NCBI RefSeq assembly: GCF_012927265.1
Contig: NZ_JABBGF010000002.1
Coordinates: 620,001 to 684,000 of the forward strand
Origin: Chryseobacterium cheonjiense
Lineage (GTDB): Bacteria > Bacteroidota > Bacteroidia > Flavobacteriales > Weeksellaceae
Length of the DNA stretch: 64,000 nt
Direction: 5' to 3'
Shown: one piece after another, positions 50,725-61,700 of the stretch
Position numbering within the stretch: the first letter of the stretch is position 1
Layout: each line of letters starts with the position of its first letter
The notes under the pieces: generated by a model
Database searches by the model: none
Seen by the model: the letters and a program-made list of their open reading frames with translations, nothing else
What the model was told of the DNA's origin: nothing
Program-made: the position numbers and the translations under genes

Positions 50725-51696
50725 ATGAAAACAAAACTAATTTTTTTAAGTATTTTATTATTAAGCTTTTTACAGCTGAACGCACAGCAATGTACCCCAG
50801 AAATTACCAGTCCGAGACTGGGCGCCATGTTTGCAGAAAGAATTCTCTTTTGTAATACGGAGACAGAAACACTTTCTACGACCCAAACGTACGGAACGTA
50901 TCAATGGTACAAACAGCAGTGGGACTGGCAAACGCCAAATAACAATCCGTGGGTAGCAATTTCCGGTGCCACATCCCAGACGTTAACGATCAATGGAACC
51001 GATGATATGCTGTACTATTTCAAAGTTGAAGTAACACAGAATGACTGTACAGCACAAAGTGCTCCGGTTCTGGCAGACGGCTACGCCTACGGTCTTCCTT
51101 TTATGATGGCAGACTTCCAGCCGGGAACTTTTGAAGAGACCGCACCCGGAGTCTATAATGTTTGTGACGGCGCTTCGGTACAGCTCAATGACGGCTTTCC
51201 GCAGGTATACGGAACGCATACATGGTTTAAATGTATTCCGGGAAGCAATCCTCCTTTACCTTCAGATCCTTGTATCATTGCAGGAGAAACAGGAGATTCG
51301 TATACCGCAACCAATTCCGGGACTTTCGGGTTTTATGCCTGTACGCAATATTGTCCGGATCAGTGCGAGATGCTGAGCGATTTTGCTTTTATCACCTTAA
51401 ATTTCGGAAACTTCAGCTTTTGCTCCAATCTCGGGACGGGAGAAACCAAACCTAAAGAAAATAACCTCAGCGTTTATCCGAACCCTGCTTCACAGGTCAT
51501 TTATATCGGAAAAGAATCTGATAAAAAATATCCTGAAGTTTCCATCATTGATATGTCCGGAAAGCTGATCCTGCAAAAGAAAGACCACCAATTCTCTGAG
51601 GCTATTGATGTAAGTGCAATTGTTCCGGGAACGTATTTTATTGTTTCTAAATCTGTGGATGGAAAGGTGTACAAAAATAAATTTATTAAGAAATAA
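50725..51696 (+). CDS. secreted protein with type IX (T9SS type A) sorting domain
   Basis: A 323-residue protein with a signal peptide (IFLSILLLSFLQLNAQ) and two Ig-like or PKD-like units rich in paired cysteines (QNDCTAQS, PSDPCIIAGETG, ACTQYCPDQCEM). The last ~75 residues are a T9SS type A sorting domain: LSVYPNPASQVIYI, SIIDMSGKLILQKK and a final GTYFIVSKSVDGKVYKNKFI. It is exported to the cell surface or medium. Twenty-seven bases behind the barrel gene, so it may be a target of the sigma unit. I chose ATG 50725 over a TTG two codons upstream. Confidence 0.85.
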   Translation: MKTKLIFLSILLLSFLQLNAQQCTPEITSPRLGAMFAERILFCNTETETLSTTQTYGTYQWYKQQWDWQTPNNNPWVAISGATSQTLTINGTDDMLYYFKVEVTQNDCTAQSAPVLADGYAYGLPFMMADFQPGTFEETAPGVYNVCDGASVQLNDGFPQVYGTHTWFKCIPGSNPPLPSDPCIIAGETGDSYTATNSGTFGFYACTQYCPDQCEMLSDFAFITLNFGNFSFCSNLGTGETKPKENNLSVYPNPASQVIYIGKESDKKYPEVSIIDMSGKLILQKKDHQFSEAIDVSAIVPGTYFIVSKSVDGKVYKNKFIKK

Positions 51697-51727
51697 GTAT
51701 TTGAGATATTTTGGATTTAATTGATTG

Positions 51728-51760
51728 AAAGGCCCGGAGTTAATTCCGGGCTTTTCTTTT
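51728..51760 (+). terminator. terminator of the sigma-factor operon
   Basis: AAAGGCCCGGA / TCCGGGCTTT with one bulged G and a six-base loop, followed by TCTTTT. Confidence 0.75.
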
Positions 51761-51800
51761 GTGATTAAAATTCCGCTGAAAAATATTAGAAAAAATATTT

Positions 51801-51808
51801 TATTTTTG
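51801..51808 (+). promoter_or_regulatory. -7 box of the YifB/ComM gene
   Basis: TATTTTTG (TAnnTTTG) ends 16 bases before the start codon; the -33 region is A-rich and lacks TTG. Confidence 0.4.
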
Positions 51809-51824
51809 CATCAAAACACAGACG

Positions 51825-53360
51825 ATGCTGATCAAAATTTATGGAAGTGCAATACACGGCGTTTCGGCGCAAACCATCACCATTGAAGTTAATGTAGACA
51901 CCGGAGGAGTAGGGTATCACCTCGTAGGTCTTCCCGATAATGCCATCAAAGAAAGCAGTTACAGGATCTCCGCTGCACTGAAAAATGTCGGGTATAAAAT
52001 TCCAGGAAAAAAAATCACCATCAATATGGCTCCCGCCGATCTCCGCAAAGAAGGCGCTGCGTACGATCTGAGTATTGCCATCGGAATTCTCGCGGCCTCC
52101 GATCAGATTCTTGCCGAAAATATCCAGGATTATATCATTATGGGAGAGCTTTCTCTCGACGGGACCTTACAGCCGGTGAAGGGTGTATTGCCGATTGCCA
52201 TACAGGCGAGAGAAGAAGGATTTAAAGGAATTATTCTTCCAAAGCAGAATACCCGTGAAGCTGCGATTGTGAACAATCTTGATGTTTTTGCCGCTGAAAA
52301 TATAAAAGAGGTGATTGATTTCTTTAATGAAGGAAAGCCGCTTGAGAAAATTGAAATCGATACAAGAAAAGAATTTCAGGAAAAAGTTAATGATTTTCCG
52401 TTTGATTTTTCAGAAGTGAAAGGGCAGGAGACTGCCAAACGGGCAATGGAAGTTGCAGCAGCAGGGGGACATAATATTATTTTGATCGGACCTCCCGGAA
52501 GTGGAAAAACGATGCTTGCGAAAAGAGTTCCCAGTATTTTGCCTCCGTTAAGCCTTAAGGAAGCTTTGGAAACCACAAAGATCCATTCTGTGGCGGGAAA
52601 AATGGGCACGGAAACTTCGCTGATGACGGTTCGTCCGTTCCGTGCACCGCATCACACAATTTCTGATGTGGCGCTTGTCGGGGGTGGAGGTTATCCGCAA
52701 CCCGGAGAGATCTCGCTGGCACACAACGGGGTCTTGTTTCTGGATGAAATGCCGGAATTTAAAAGAACTGTGCTCGAAGTAATGCGGCAGCCTCTCGAAG
52801 ATAGGGAAGTAACAATCTCAAGAGCCAGGTTTACGGTGAATTATCCCGCAAGCTTTATGCTGGTCGCCTCCATGAATCCCAGTCCCAGCGGATTTTTCCC
52901 TGATGACCCCAATAATACTTCCACTGTATACGAAATGCAGCGGTATATGAATAAGCTTTCCGGGCCGCTTCTGGACAGGATTGACATTCATATTGAGGTG
53001 CAGAAAGTGGAATTTGAACAACTGGCGGAGCGAAGAAAAGGCGAAAAAAGTGAAGATATCAGAAAGCGTGTGCTGGTAGCCCGTGAAATCCAGAGAGAAC
53101 GCTATAAAGATTTGAAAATAAGCTACAACGCTCAAATAGGTCCCAAAGAAATTGAACAATACTGTAATCTGGATGAAACTTCCTTCAGCCTCATTAAAAC
53201 CGCTATGGAAAAGCTGAATCTTTCGGCAAGAGCCTACGACCGCATCCTGAAAGTTGCCCGAACGATTGCCGATCTGGAAGGCTCAGAAAATATTCTTTCG
53301 TATCATATTTCGGAGGCGATACAATACAGGAGTCTGGATCGGGAGTTTTGGAATGGGTGA
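51825..53360 (+). CDS. YifB/ComM-type Mg-chelatase-like AAA+ ATPase
   Basis: A 511-residue protein of the YifB/ComM family. The N-terminal S5-like domain begins LIKIYGSAIHGVSAQTITIE; the AAA+ core has Walker A GPPGSGKTMLAKR near residue 223, the segment FRAPHHTISDVALVGGG and LFLDEMPEFKRTVLEVMRQP (Walker B). The C-terminal domain ends with LSARAYDRILKVARTIADLEG. ComM in Vibrio is a hexameric helicase that speeds branch migration in natural transformation. The genomic segment changes to AT-rich accessory DNA right after it. Confidence 0.93.
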   Translation: MLIKIYGSAIHGVSAQTITIEVNVDTGGVGYHLVGLPDNAIKESSYRISAALKNVGYKIPGKKITINMAPADLRKEGAAYDLSIAIGILAASDQILAENIQDYIIMGELSLDGTLQPVKGVLPIAIQAREEGFKGIILPKQNTREAAIVNNLDVFAAENIKEVIDFFNEGKPLEKIEIDTRKEFQEKVNDFPFDFSEVKGQETAKRAMEVAAAGGHNIILIGPPGSGKTMLAKRVPSILPPLSLKEALETTKIHSVAGKMGTETSLMTVRPFRAPHHTISDVALVGGGGYPQPGEISLAHNGVLFLDEMPEFKRTVLEVMRQPLEDREVTISRARFTVNYPASFMLVASMNPSPSGFFPDDPNNTSTVYEMQRYMNKLSGPLLDRIDIHIEVQKVEFEQLAERRKGEKSEDIRKRVLVAREIQRERYKDLKISYNAQIGPKEIEQYCNLDETSFSLIKTAMEKLNLSARAYDRILKVARTIADLEGSENILSYHISEAIQYRSLDREFWNG

Positions 53361-53511
53361 TTATGTTTCGTTCTTGCTTTATTTCTATTCATTTAATTTC
53401 AGTTTACATGAAAAAATTAATTATTTTCATTTTTTTGATTGAAATATGATATTGTGAATACCAAAAAAGAAGGTTTAAAGAATTCATCAGTGAATTAACC
53501 TAATTTTAAAA

Positions 53512-54038
53512 TTAGGGTTTTATAGATATTTTTGCTACTATACTTTCTTCTAATATCTTGTAACCCAAGGATTCTAATTCTTTTACGTAGTCGCCACAAC
53601 CTGAATTTAATACATTATTTCTATTATGGTCAGACTTAATAATTTCTTCATATTTATTAAGTTGAGAATATTTATAAATTCCATTTTTATTTGCATTCAA
53701 ATCTATTGGGTATTCTAATGTCTGAAATGGCTTTAAAATAATTAATATATCACAACATAGTTTATCATTCCTCGTAGAGTATCCTCTTTTAATATACACA
53801 TAAGGCTGTAATAGATTGCCATTTTCCAAAGTGTAGGATTCTCCATAAAATGCATAAGGATCAATAATATACGTATCTTTAGTATTATTTATTATCGTTT
53901 CTTTTATGACCTCAGTGTCTTGTGAAGAAAAGTGTTTTTGGGGAAAATAATATCTACGTCTTTACTTTTATTTAATTTAATCTGATTAGAACAAAAAATA
54001 AAAAAGAGACAAAATGGTAATAAAATAACTTTTCTCAT
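53512..54038 (-). pseudogene. frameshifted exported protein, third immunity-candidate copy
   Basis: The ATG at 54038 opens a lipoprotein-like signal (MRKVILLPFCLFFIFCSNQ) and reads to DVDIIFPKN, then leaves frame and stops at 53904-53906. The remainder continues in the next frame as HFSSQDTEVIKETIINNTKD to the TAA at 53512. The shift lies in the homopolymers CCCCAAAAA / TTTT near 53935-53947: adding one A restores FPKKHFSSQDTEV and gives about 175 residues. It is either a real decay or a sequencing error. The INNTKDTYIIDP segment resembles IENKTNKKYIFYP of the gene at 54245 and IIKNNNKFPVFF of the gene at 54960, so all three look related. No further domain recognised. Confidence 0.6.
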
Positions 54039-54048
54039 TTATATTAAA

Positions 54049-54249
54049 TTAATGATTTGCAATATTTAAAAAGTGAGACATAACATTATTTAAATGAATT
54101 AAACCTTGTCTTTCCATAGTTCCTGTCCACTTTTCGGCAGTATGATATGCGGATAACTCATTTAACTCTTGTTCAATATTACTATTTCCTTGTAAGATTC
54201 CTAATTTAAAATTTATAAAATGATGCAGCCCAAAAATTTTATTTCTATT
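54049..54249 (-). pseudogene. coding relic, stub of a displaced C-terminal (toxin-tip?) domain
   Basis: An open frame of 66 codons with no start codon, entered from the 3' end of the lipoprotein gene and ending TAA at 54049-54051. It reads KIFGLHHFINFKLGILQG, ELNELSAYHTAEKWTGT and ends HLNNVMSHFLNIANH. The codon use and residue mix look like real protein. It resembles the C-terminal end of a larger ORF whose front has been deleted. Its position, between immunity candidates and directly before the third copy, is what an orphan Rhs C-terminal tip would look like. No homologue identified; low certainty. Confidence 0.4.
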
Positions 54250-54916
54250 CTATAATTAATGGGATCTCCTCCGTCTTTAAACTACCATGGAATATACTAA
54301 TATTATTTTTCCTTAGAGAGTCTAAATCCATAGGAGTTAAATATTCCTTAATTTTAGTACTATCGAATTCCATTTCAATATGAATAAAGTACTTTTTATT
54401 TTTATCAAAAGTATAATAAGTTCCCGATTTCTCTAATTGACTTTTAAAGAAAGTTATTTTCTTAAGCAGTTTATTTTCTTGATTAGGTAACAGAATAAAT
54501 TTATTTTTCCGCATAGATTTATAACTTTTTACCCAGTTATAATTTACCTTAATTCCTCTATTTAAAAAATCTTTCCACAATAAAGAGTCTTTTTTTTCAT
54601 TTAATAAAAATTTATCCATTTCTTTTTCATCAGGAATTGAATTATCTAAGTAAAGATTACTTACTTTTGGTTCAATACCTTTTTCATCAGTTATTATAAA
54701 TTTAGTTCCTAAATAATATGACCAATCATTATCTTCGATAGAAGAAGGAGGATAGAAAATGTATTTTTTATTTGTCTTGTTTTCAATTATAAAACAAGCT
54801 TTATCATTAGTTAGATACAGATCATTACAAAATCTAATTTTAACACCTTTTTTAGAACAGCTAAGTAAGTTAGAAAAAGTATATGCTAAGAATAAATAAA
54901 ATAATAGTTTTTTCAT
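54245..54916 (-). CDS. lipoprotein, second immunity candidate
   Basis: A 223-residue protein with a good lipoprotein signal (LFYLFLAYTFSNLLSCSK, cysteine at about residue 20). I chose ATG 54916 (MKKLLF) over ATG 54928. The mature part is Lys/Asn-rich, with ACFIIENKTNKKYIFYPPSS near the front, which has the same form as a segment in the neighbouring exported proteins, and ends EEIPLIIE. Very AT-rich, like its neighbours and unlike the rest of the window. Directly behind the gene at 54960 on the Rhs strand. Predicted to sit in the periplasm or outer membrane, where it could block the Rhs tip. Confidence 0.7.
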   Translation of the reverse strand: MKKLLFYLFLAYTFSNLLSCSKKGVKIRFCNDLYLTNDKACFIIENKTNKKYIFYPPSSIEDNDWSYYLGTKFIITDEKGIEPKVSNLYLDNSIPDEKEMDKFLLNEKKDSLLWKDFLNRGIKVNYNWVKSYKSMRKNKFILLPNQENKLLKKITFFKSQLEKSGTYYTFDKNKKYFIHIEMEFDSTKIKEYLTPMDLDSLRKNNISIFHGSLKTEEIPLIIE

Positions 54917-54959
54917 ATTATCTCCCAAAACTTTGTAATAATTGACTTCTATATTTATA

Positions 54960-55733
54960 TTATCTAATTTCTTTGATGTTGAGAATTATAGTATTAGAAT
55001 AGAAGTCTTCCTTTAAACTTTTAGCATTAATTTTTTTTATATTTTCTTTATTTTCTTTGGTCAGATATTTCAAAATAAAATTAATATCATTATGCATTTT
55101 TATAGAGAATAAATATTGCTTTTTTTCTAAATTAAATCCCATATTATATAAATCACAATTTTCAGGATTTTTAATCATACTTGAAAGATTTACTTTGGTA
55201 TTTACTTTTAACTCCTCCATGGGTAATAAAATATGTAAATTTTCATTTACATATTTTGCTCTTTTATTCCATATTAAATCTTGATTAGGGAAATATTTTT
55301 TTTGAAAGTTATAAATCTCTTTTTTTTCTTCTTCTACAATTTTCTTTTCTTTTTGATTACAATCTTCTAAATACTTTATATCAGGCAATACATTTTTAGT
55401 AGGGATAATGTCTATAGTATCCTTTTTATTGATTCTGTCAACAAGAATAATTCTAGGATCGAAGATCTTTTCATCTTTATTATTTTCAAAGGTTACTTTC
55501 CGGTTATCTATATAGTAATCGTAATGATTATTATAAATGGCAAAATCATTACTGTTCAATACAAAAAAAACAGGAAATTTATTGTTATTTTTTATAATAT
55601 ATTGAATGTTTACATCATTTTCTGTATATTCAAGTGTTTTATTTTCAATACTAAATTGAATTTTCTGAGAAAATAAACACGAATAAAAACAAATGAAATA
55701 AATTTTTATAATTTGTTTAATATTTACCTCCAT
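54960..55733 (-). CDS. exported protein, first immunity candidate
   Basis: A 257-residue exported protein (MEVNIKQIIKIYFICFYSC; signal of lipoprotein or ordinary type). Its ATG at 55733 overlaps the last codons of the Rhs gene by 17 bases (stop at 55717), so the two are translationally coupled, the expected place of a cognate immunity gene. The mature part contains YIIKNNNKFPVFFVLNSND, then a long charged region with HILLPMEELKVNTKVNLSSM. A TTG two codons upstream is a poorer start. I recognise no domain. Strongly AT-rich (one 60-base line near 55021 has only 9 G/C). Confidence 0.75.
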   Translation of the reverse strand: MEVNIKQIIKIYFICFYSCLFSQKIQFSIENKTLEYTENDVNIQYIIKNNNKFPVFFVLNSNDFAIYNNHYDYYIDNRKVTFENNKDEKIFDPRIILVDRINKKDTIDIIPTKNVLPDIKYLEDCNQKEKKIVEEEKKEIYNFQKKYFPNQDLIWNKRAKYVNENLHILLPMEELKVNTKVNLSSMIKNPENCDLYNMGFNLEKKQYLFSIKMHNDINFILKYLTKENKENIKKINAKSLKEDFYSNTIILNIKEIR

Positions 55734-58700
55734 AACCAAAATATATTTTTTCTAGTGCTGATATAGAAAATCCTTGACTTGTAATATAGGCTGTATGTTG
55801 CTGAATTAATAGTAATTCGTTTTGTAAGTGCTTTCCTTCAGCTATTAATGATGTTGACATTGCTGCTTGATATTCATCAAATCCGTGCTTCCCAGTTAGT
55901 ATATCAAAAAGCCTTCTTCCTTCGATTTTAGTGTCTTTCATCTTACCATAAATTCCACTAACCACAAATACATTATGTCTTATTTCATGATATATTGTTG
56001 TAGCATAATCTAGCAATGTTTTATTATATAGTTTATTTGTATTTATGTACACCTTATTTCCTACATGAAAGCCATATTCTCCGGTTGTTTCATATCCTTT
56101 AAATTCTACTTTACCAGCACCTAAATTTTTTAATAAAGATACTTTTTCCATAAGCATTGGTGCATCATCTACGCTTGCATCCCTATCAGGATCTAAGCCA
56201 GCATCTTCAATTGATTGTCTCATTGATTTTCCGCCGATAAATGCTAAATGCGCCACATGGTTCAATCCAGCAGTAATTAATCCCTGTCTAAGGCCGGACC
56301 AAAAGTTACCGCCTGAAATAGTAGAAGAAATCCCTCCGGTCAATCCGCCTGATGTTATCATCAGAGCTTTAAGTAATATTGGATTTCTACTTCCAAAACT
56401 GGTTTCGGCCACGATACCATAATCAGAAAGCCCGATGTCAGAAAATTGTTTACCACTTTCTCCTATATATTGTGTACCACTAGCAGCAAGAGACGAGATC
56501 GCACCAGCGTAAAATCCGGACGAAAATTTACCACCATCCATCTCAGAGAAAAGTCCTCCTGTTATGGCGTGCATTCCTGCTTCAAAAGCAGCTTTTCCAA
56601 TGGTGAGAGCTTCTCCAAATATGGAAGTTGCAGCACTTCCTATTCCAAAACTTACAAGTCCACTTATAGCTCCGGTTGTTATGGCTTTACCCATCCCATA
56701 CCATACAGGAATTCCTTGTATGCTATTCATAATGGCATGTGTGGTTACCGATACGGCTACTGCTACTACAAGAGCGACTACAATGGTATTTCCGCTTGGA
56801 TCTGTATATAACAAAGGATTATTGGTAACATAACCATAGCGGTTATAATTCTGTGTATTGAAAGGATCCTGTATGATACTATCAGGACTCAGAAACCTTC
56901 TCATTACGGGATCATATAACCGAGCATTCATATTGATGAGTCCCACACTCATCAGATGTTCATGTCCAGTGTATCCTCTGTCAATAAACATATTGGCATT
57001 TAACAGCTGCTGACTGTCCGTAATCAGTTGCCCGGCACTATTTACAAGCCCTTTCAGGTTGCCCCATGCATCAAAGAATCGCTTTTCTACTACGGCTCCA
57101 TCGGTTGCTTTGGTAATAGCCAATATACTGCTTAGATGATCCCTGTGCAAGAAATAATTGGCTTTTTCTGTTACTGTTCCATTGTTTAGGACCACTTTTT
57201 CTATATAATTGGCATTGTATGGGTCCCCAGTAATATAGGTAACGATCTGTGTCTTTCCGTTAGTTTCTTTGGTAATTTCTACTGCAAAATCAGAAGAATA
57301 GAATTTTTGTTTTCCTGTTGTTTCGGAATACATTCTGTATCTGCTCTGAAGCAGATTGTATTCAAACTTAAGATCATCTTTATTAGGAAGGTTTATTCTT
57401 AATGGAGCTTTGAAAGCATTATAAGTTATTTCTGCAAATCCTCTCTGTGTATTGATGTTCTGCCCGCTTGCATTGAATGCGATATTCTGAAGTTTATAAT
57501 CATTACCATTGTAGTTATACTGTCCCAGTTCTGTGTTACCCGTCATTCTACCTCTTTTGTCATAGGTATATTGATTGGTAACTGTTCCGTTTACTGTTTC
57601 CTTCAGAAGCCTGTTCAGGGTATCATATTCAAAATTTTCTGTTTTTCCGAAAGTGTTATTTTTCCGGGAATTAAGAACGCCTTTGTTAACATTGTAAATA
57701 TAGTCAATGTCCAGAACGGTATTGCTTCCGTTAGAATGAGAAATTTTGAACAGGCCATCATCCTGTAAATTGTAATAGGTATTTAATGCATATCCGTTAC
57801 CATATTCCATTTGGGTTGTTCTTCCTAAGGCATCGGCAGCAGAGATATGCCAAATTGTGGCATTAGCCAGAACATCGTTCTGCTGAATGAGGATTCCATT
57901 GGCATCATATATATTTTTAACTTTGGAAGAAGTCGTGTAATTAGGATTCTGAAGCGTAGTAGAAGTACTTACTTCATCGGCTCTGCCAAAAGGATCAAAT
58001 GTCGTATTGCTGACATAAATGAAATCCGGAGTTTCCTCCTTTTTACCTTTTATACGGAAATACTGATCATACGCCGTTGTGTAGGTAAAGTTTTTACCGT
58101 TACTGGTTCCGTAAATTTTCTCCGGAAGTTTTGTTGTTGCATTATACTGGTAATATTTTTCAACAGAGGTATTCTCGGCAGGAGTATTTCCATACGTTTT
58201 CTCAAAAACAGGTCTTCCTAAGTTATCATATTCAAACAGGGTATATCCTTTCGGATTGTCCTCCCTTGTGAGCCTTCCCAAGTTATCATACTGATAGGTA
58301 AAGGTTCCGGCGGAAGGATCCACCATTTTCTTTTTATTCCCCCAGTCGTCTATTTCGAATGTTGTTTTACTCCCCTCATAATTGGTCTCCTTCAGACTTC
58401 CGTTAGGATAATAACTGTAATTGATAACTCCACCATGATCCTGGTATCTGACGGTATTGCCTGTAGCATCAAGTGTTTTGGATGTTTTTTGGTAACCATC
58501 ATCTGCAGTTACCTTTAATCCGTCATAACAGGTTGTTATTATTTTTCCAGTATAAGAAATATTTTTTACAGGCCTGTTATACATATCGTATTCTACGATA
58601 TTCCATTTTGGAGTTTCTCCTTCAAAGAAGGGTTGAGACTGTTTTATTTTTCTTCCAAAAATATCATACTCAGTACTGCTTACCACCCATTTACCGTTAA

Positions 58701-61700
58701 TGCTCTGTGTTTTGGATAAAATTTCACGATCCAATTCATCAAAAACAACTATTGTTTCTGTACCTGCTTCACGTTTTTTGGAGAGTTGGTAAATTCCTCC
58801 GGAGACCGCCGAAACGGATTTTGTAATGGTTGTTGTCTTTCCGAGATAATCGGTAATGGAGGTAATATTACCCCAGGAATCATAAGTATAATACGTCTTT
58901 AAATTTCCTAATGCAGCAGTTTCCTCTGAGGTTCTTCCCAAAGCATTGACCAAGGCACTGGAAGTAAGTCCATCCGGAGTAGTGGTTGAAGTAAGATAAC
59001 GGTTGGTAATATCATATCCATAAGTTGTTGTTTGAGGCGCAATTCCTGCCGTAGATAATGTTTGCGATGTAATATTTCCATAAGAATCATAGACAAAGCC
59101 TGTATTAACCGATTCAGAATTCTGACTGTATTTTTTAGTTTCCTGTATTGATCCATTATCTGCGTAATAAGAATTTACTTCTTTGGTAATGAAAGACAGT
59201 CCATCTTTAAAAAAAGTATTTTGCTGTACATTAATTTTTCCATAGAAGTAATGCTGTCCATTAAAAAACTCAGGTTGATATGTAAATGCAACTTCGTTGG
59301 TTGATTCTCCGTTATAATCTGTATATGCTTTTTTCAGTTTTAAATCATCTGCTTCATCATAAATATACTTTTTGGAAATAATGATTTTTCGTAAATAATC
59401 TCTAGTAAATTCATCAGTAGATAGAATTAAAGATTGATTTCCTATTTGATATTTTTTATTGCTAATGCTTGTTTCACTCAAAAAGCTATTTATTCCTCCA
59501 TAGGCCGATTTTATAAGAGAGTTGTCTAAAAGCGGATCTCTAATCTGTATTTTCCATAAAAGAGTTTTGGTAGGTTTTTTATTGCGGTATTTACCGTTTG
59601 TGAAGGAAGATTCATAAGCATCTGAAGCATACGTTTTCTGAAACCCTAAAAATCCTTTTCCATCCAAATGCTGTATAGCATTTTCATATCTGTACTCTTT
59701 TGTAAGAATATTTCCATTGAAAAGCGTATGAATTTTATTGACCAGATATAACGTACCATTAGTCTGATGAATGTATAAAGGATACTGAATCCCAGAATTG
59801 TTATTGTCTTTATATTGATAACACAATTCTTCTTTAGTATCAAGTTTCATCATCGGACGATACTCAATTTTCTGTACTACCGTAGATCCGTTGTTTACTT
59901 CCTGAATTTGTTTTTCTAAAAAATTATCATTGTTGAAAGTAATTTTAAAGTTTGTTCCTGTTGTTACGTCACTATTGCTAATGGATATCTTATAGGTATT
60001 TAGAAAATTGACATCCTGAGATGAAAGAAATACAGAATAAGGAGTAATTTTTTCATTCTGCAGATCAATTACCTGATTAAGTTTATTAAATACAATATTT
60101 CCTGTTGTATCGACGGTATTAAGGAAAAAATTAATTTTATTAAAGTTAGGAAACGAGGTTTCATATACTCCAGGAGTAGGTGCAATATTTGATTGATATG
60201 TCGGCGTAATAAAAATTGGGAATTCTGAAGTACATGATTGCTGTGATATAGCAGAAAAAGACTGTCCAGTGCTATTGAAACATCTCTTATCATATACCAG
60301 CTCTCGATAAGTATCAGGAACACTCTCATAGGTAAAGTCACTAATCAATGGATTAGAAGTATTGAACAGAATCTTTCCAAACTTTGAAACAGCCACAAGA
60401 TCTGATTTGCCGTCATTATTGATATCGGTTACTAAAATATTACCTGTAGCATATTCCTTTGCCTGAACCGGATCTTGTCCCCATAGAAACAAATCCCATG
60501 CAGATTGCGAAGGGACTGACTGATCCTGTGAAGGTTTTATGTAAAAAATCTTTTGCTGAGTTAGATTTATTTGTTTCGGAATAAATTTTTTACCATCCGA
60601 TGTATACAACCACCATATTAATTGTGAATTTTCAATATCAGCTCTCAATCTTGAAAACGGAGTTGCATTTTTAAACACTGTTTTTGGTGTCATAAAATCA
60701 GTAAGACCATCTCCATTAAAATCTCCTAAGAAAAGAGGTGTAATAAGTTTATTATTACTGTCGTATTCTAAATCGTTAAGAATATTACTATTACCTGTTT
60801 GCCCTAAAACGTTTCCAAAAGGCTTTATGGTCATATCTTTGGTATTGATTTTATAGAGCCCGTATTGATTCCCGGAAGTAACCATAATTTCAGGGATTCC
60901 ATCACCATCCATTTCTAAAAGTCTGAAATTATCTTCTGATAACAATAAAGAGGTACAGGTAAATTCTTTACGGGTTATGGTATTGGAAGTCTCTTTTCCT
61001 ATCTCATATAGATAAAGTTTTTGTGTAGAAGGTGTATCCCCTGCAATATAGATGAGATCAAATAAACCATCATTGTTAAAATCTCCGGGAATAAAGTATT
61101 TCTGACTGGTACGCGGAGGAGTAGTATACTGAGTTCCTCCTGAAAAACCACTTGTAACCCACGGAACAGCAGGTCCTCCGGATAATAACTTTACTTTTCC
61201 GGTTTTAAAATCTCTTATTTCGATAACCCCGGATTGCGAATCGGAAGTTTTAGAAAGAGGATTAACAATAATAAGCTGATCGTTCGTTGTCACCTTATTA
61301 TCATTAATAAGAGTTTTTCCTCCAAATAATCTGGAATGAAAATTAACATAGCTATTAGGAGCAATCGTCCCGTATGGACTATTCAGATAATAAATAGGAT
61401 TGCCAATACTTCCCGGTTGAGACGCGCTAGGAGTTGATCCAAAGCCTCCATTTGGCGGGCTACTGAAATTAGTAACTGTAGCTGATACATAAAAAATATC
61501 GTTTTCATTATTGTTGTAAAAATTACCAACTGTTGTATCTCCTAATTTATAAGTATTAGTCGGAACCTTAGAAAAATATTGTTTTTTAATTTCTGCTGTT
61601 GGGCTGACAGAAGGCGTGTTATAATTGAAATTAAGAGGTTTTAAACTTTCTCCTGATTCATTATATACTGTTACTGTCCTAAGCCTTTCAATACTATTAC

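Noticed and set aside
53361..53511. Small gene between the ComM-type gene and the pseudogene
   Set aside because: AT-rich, with only short frames; nothing supportable seen.
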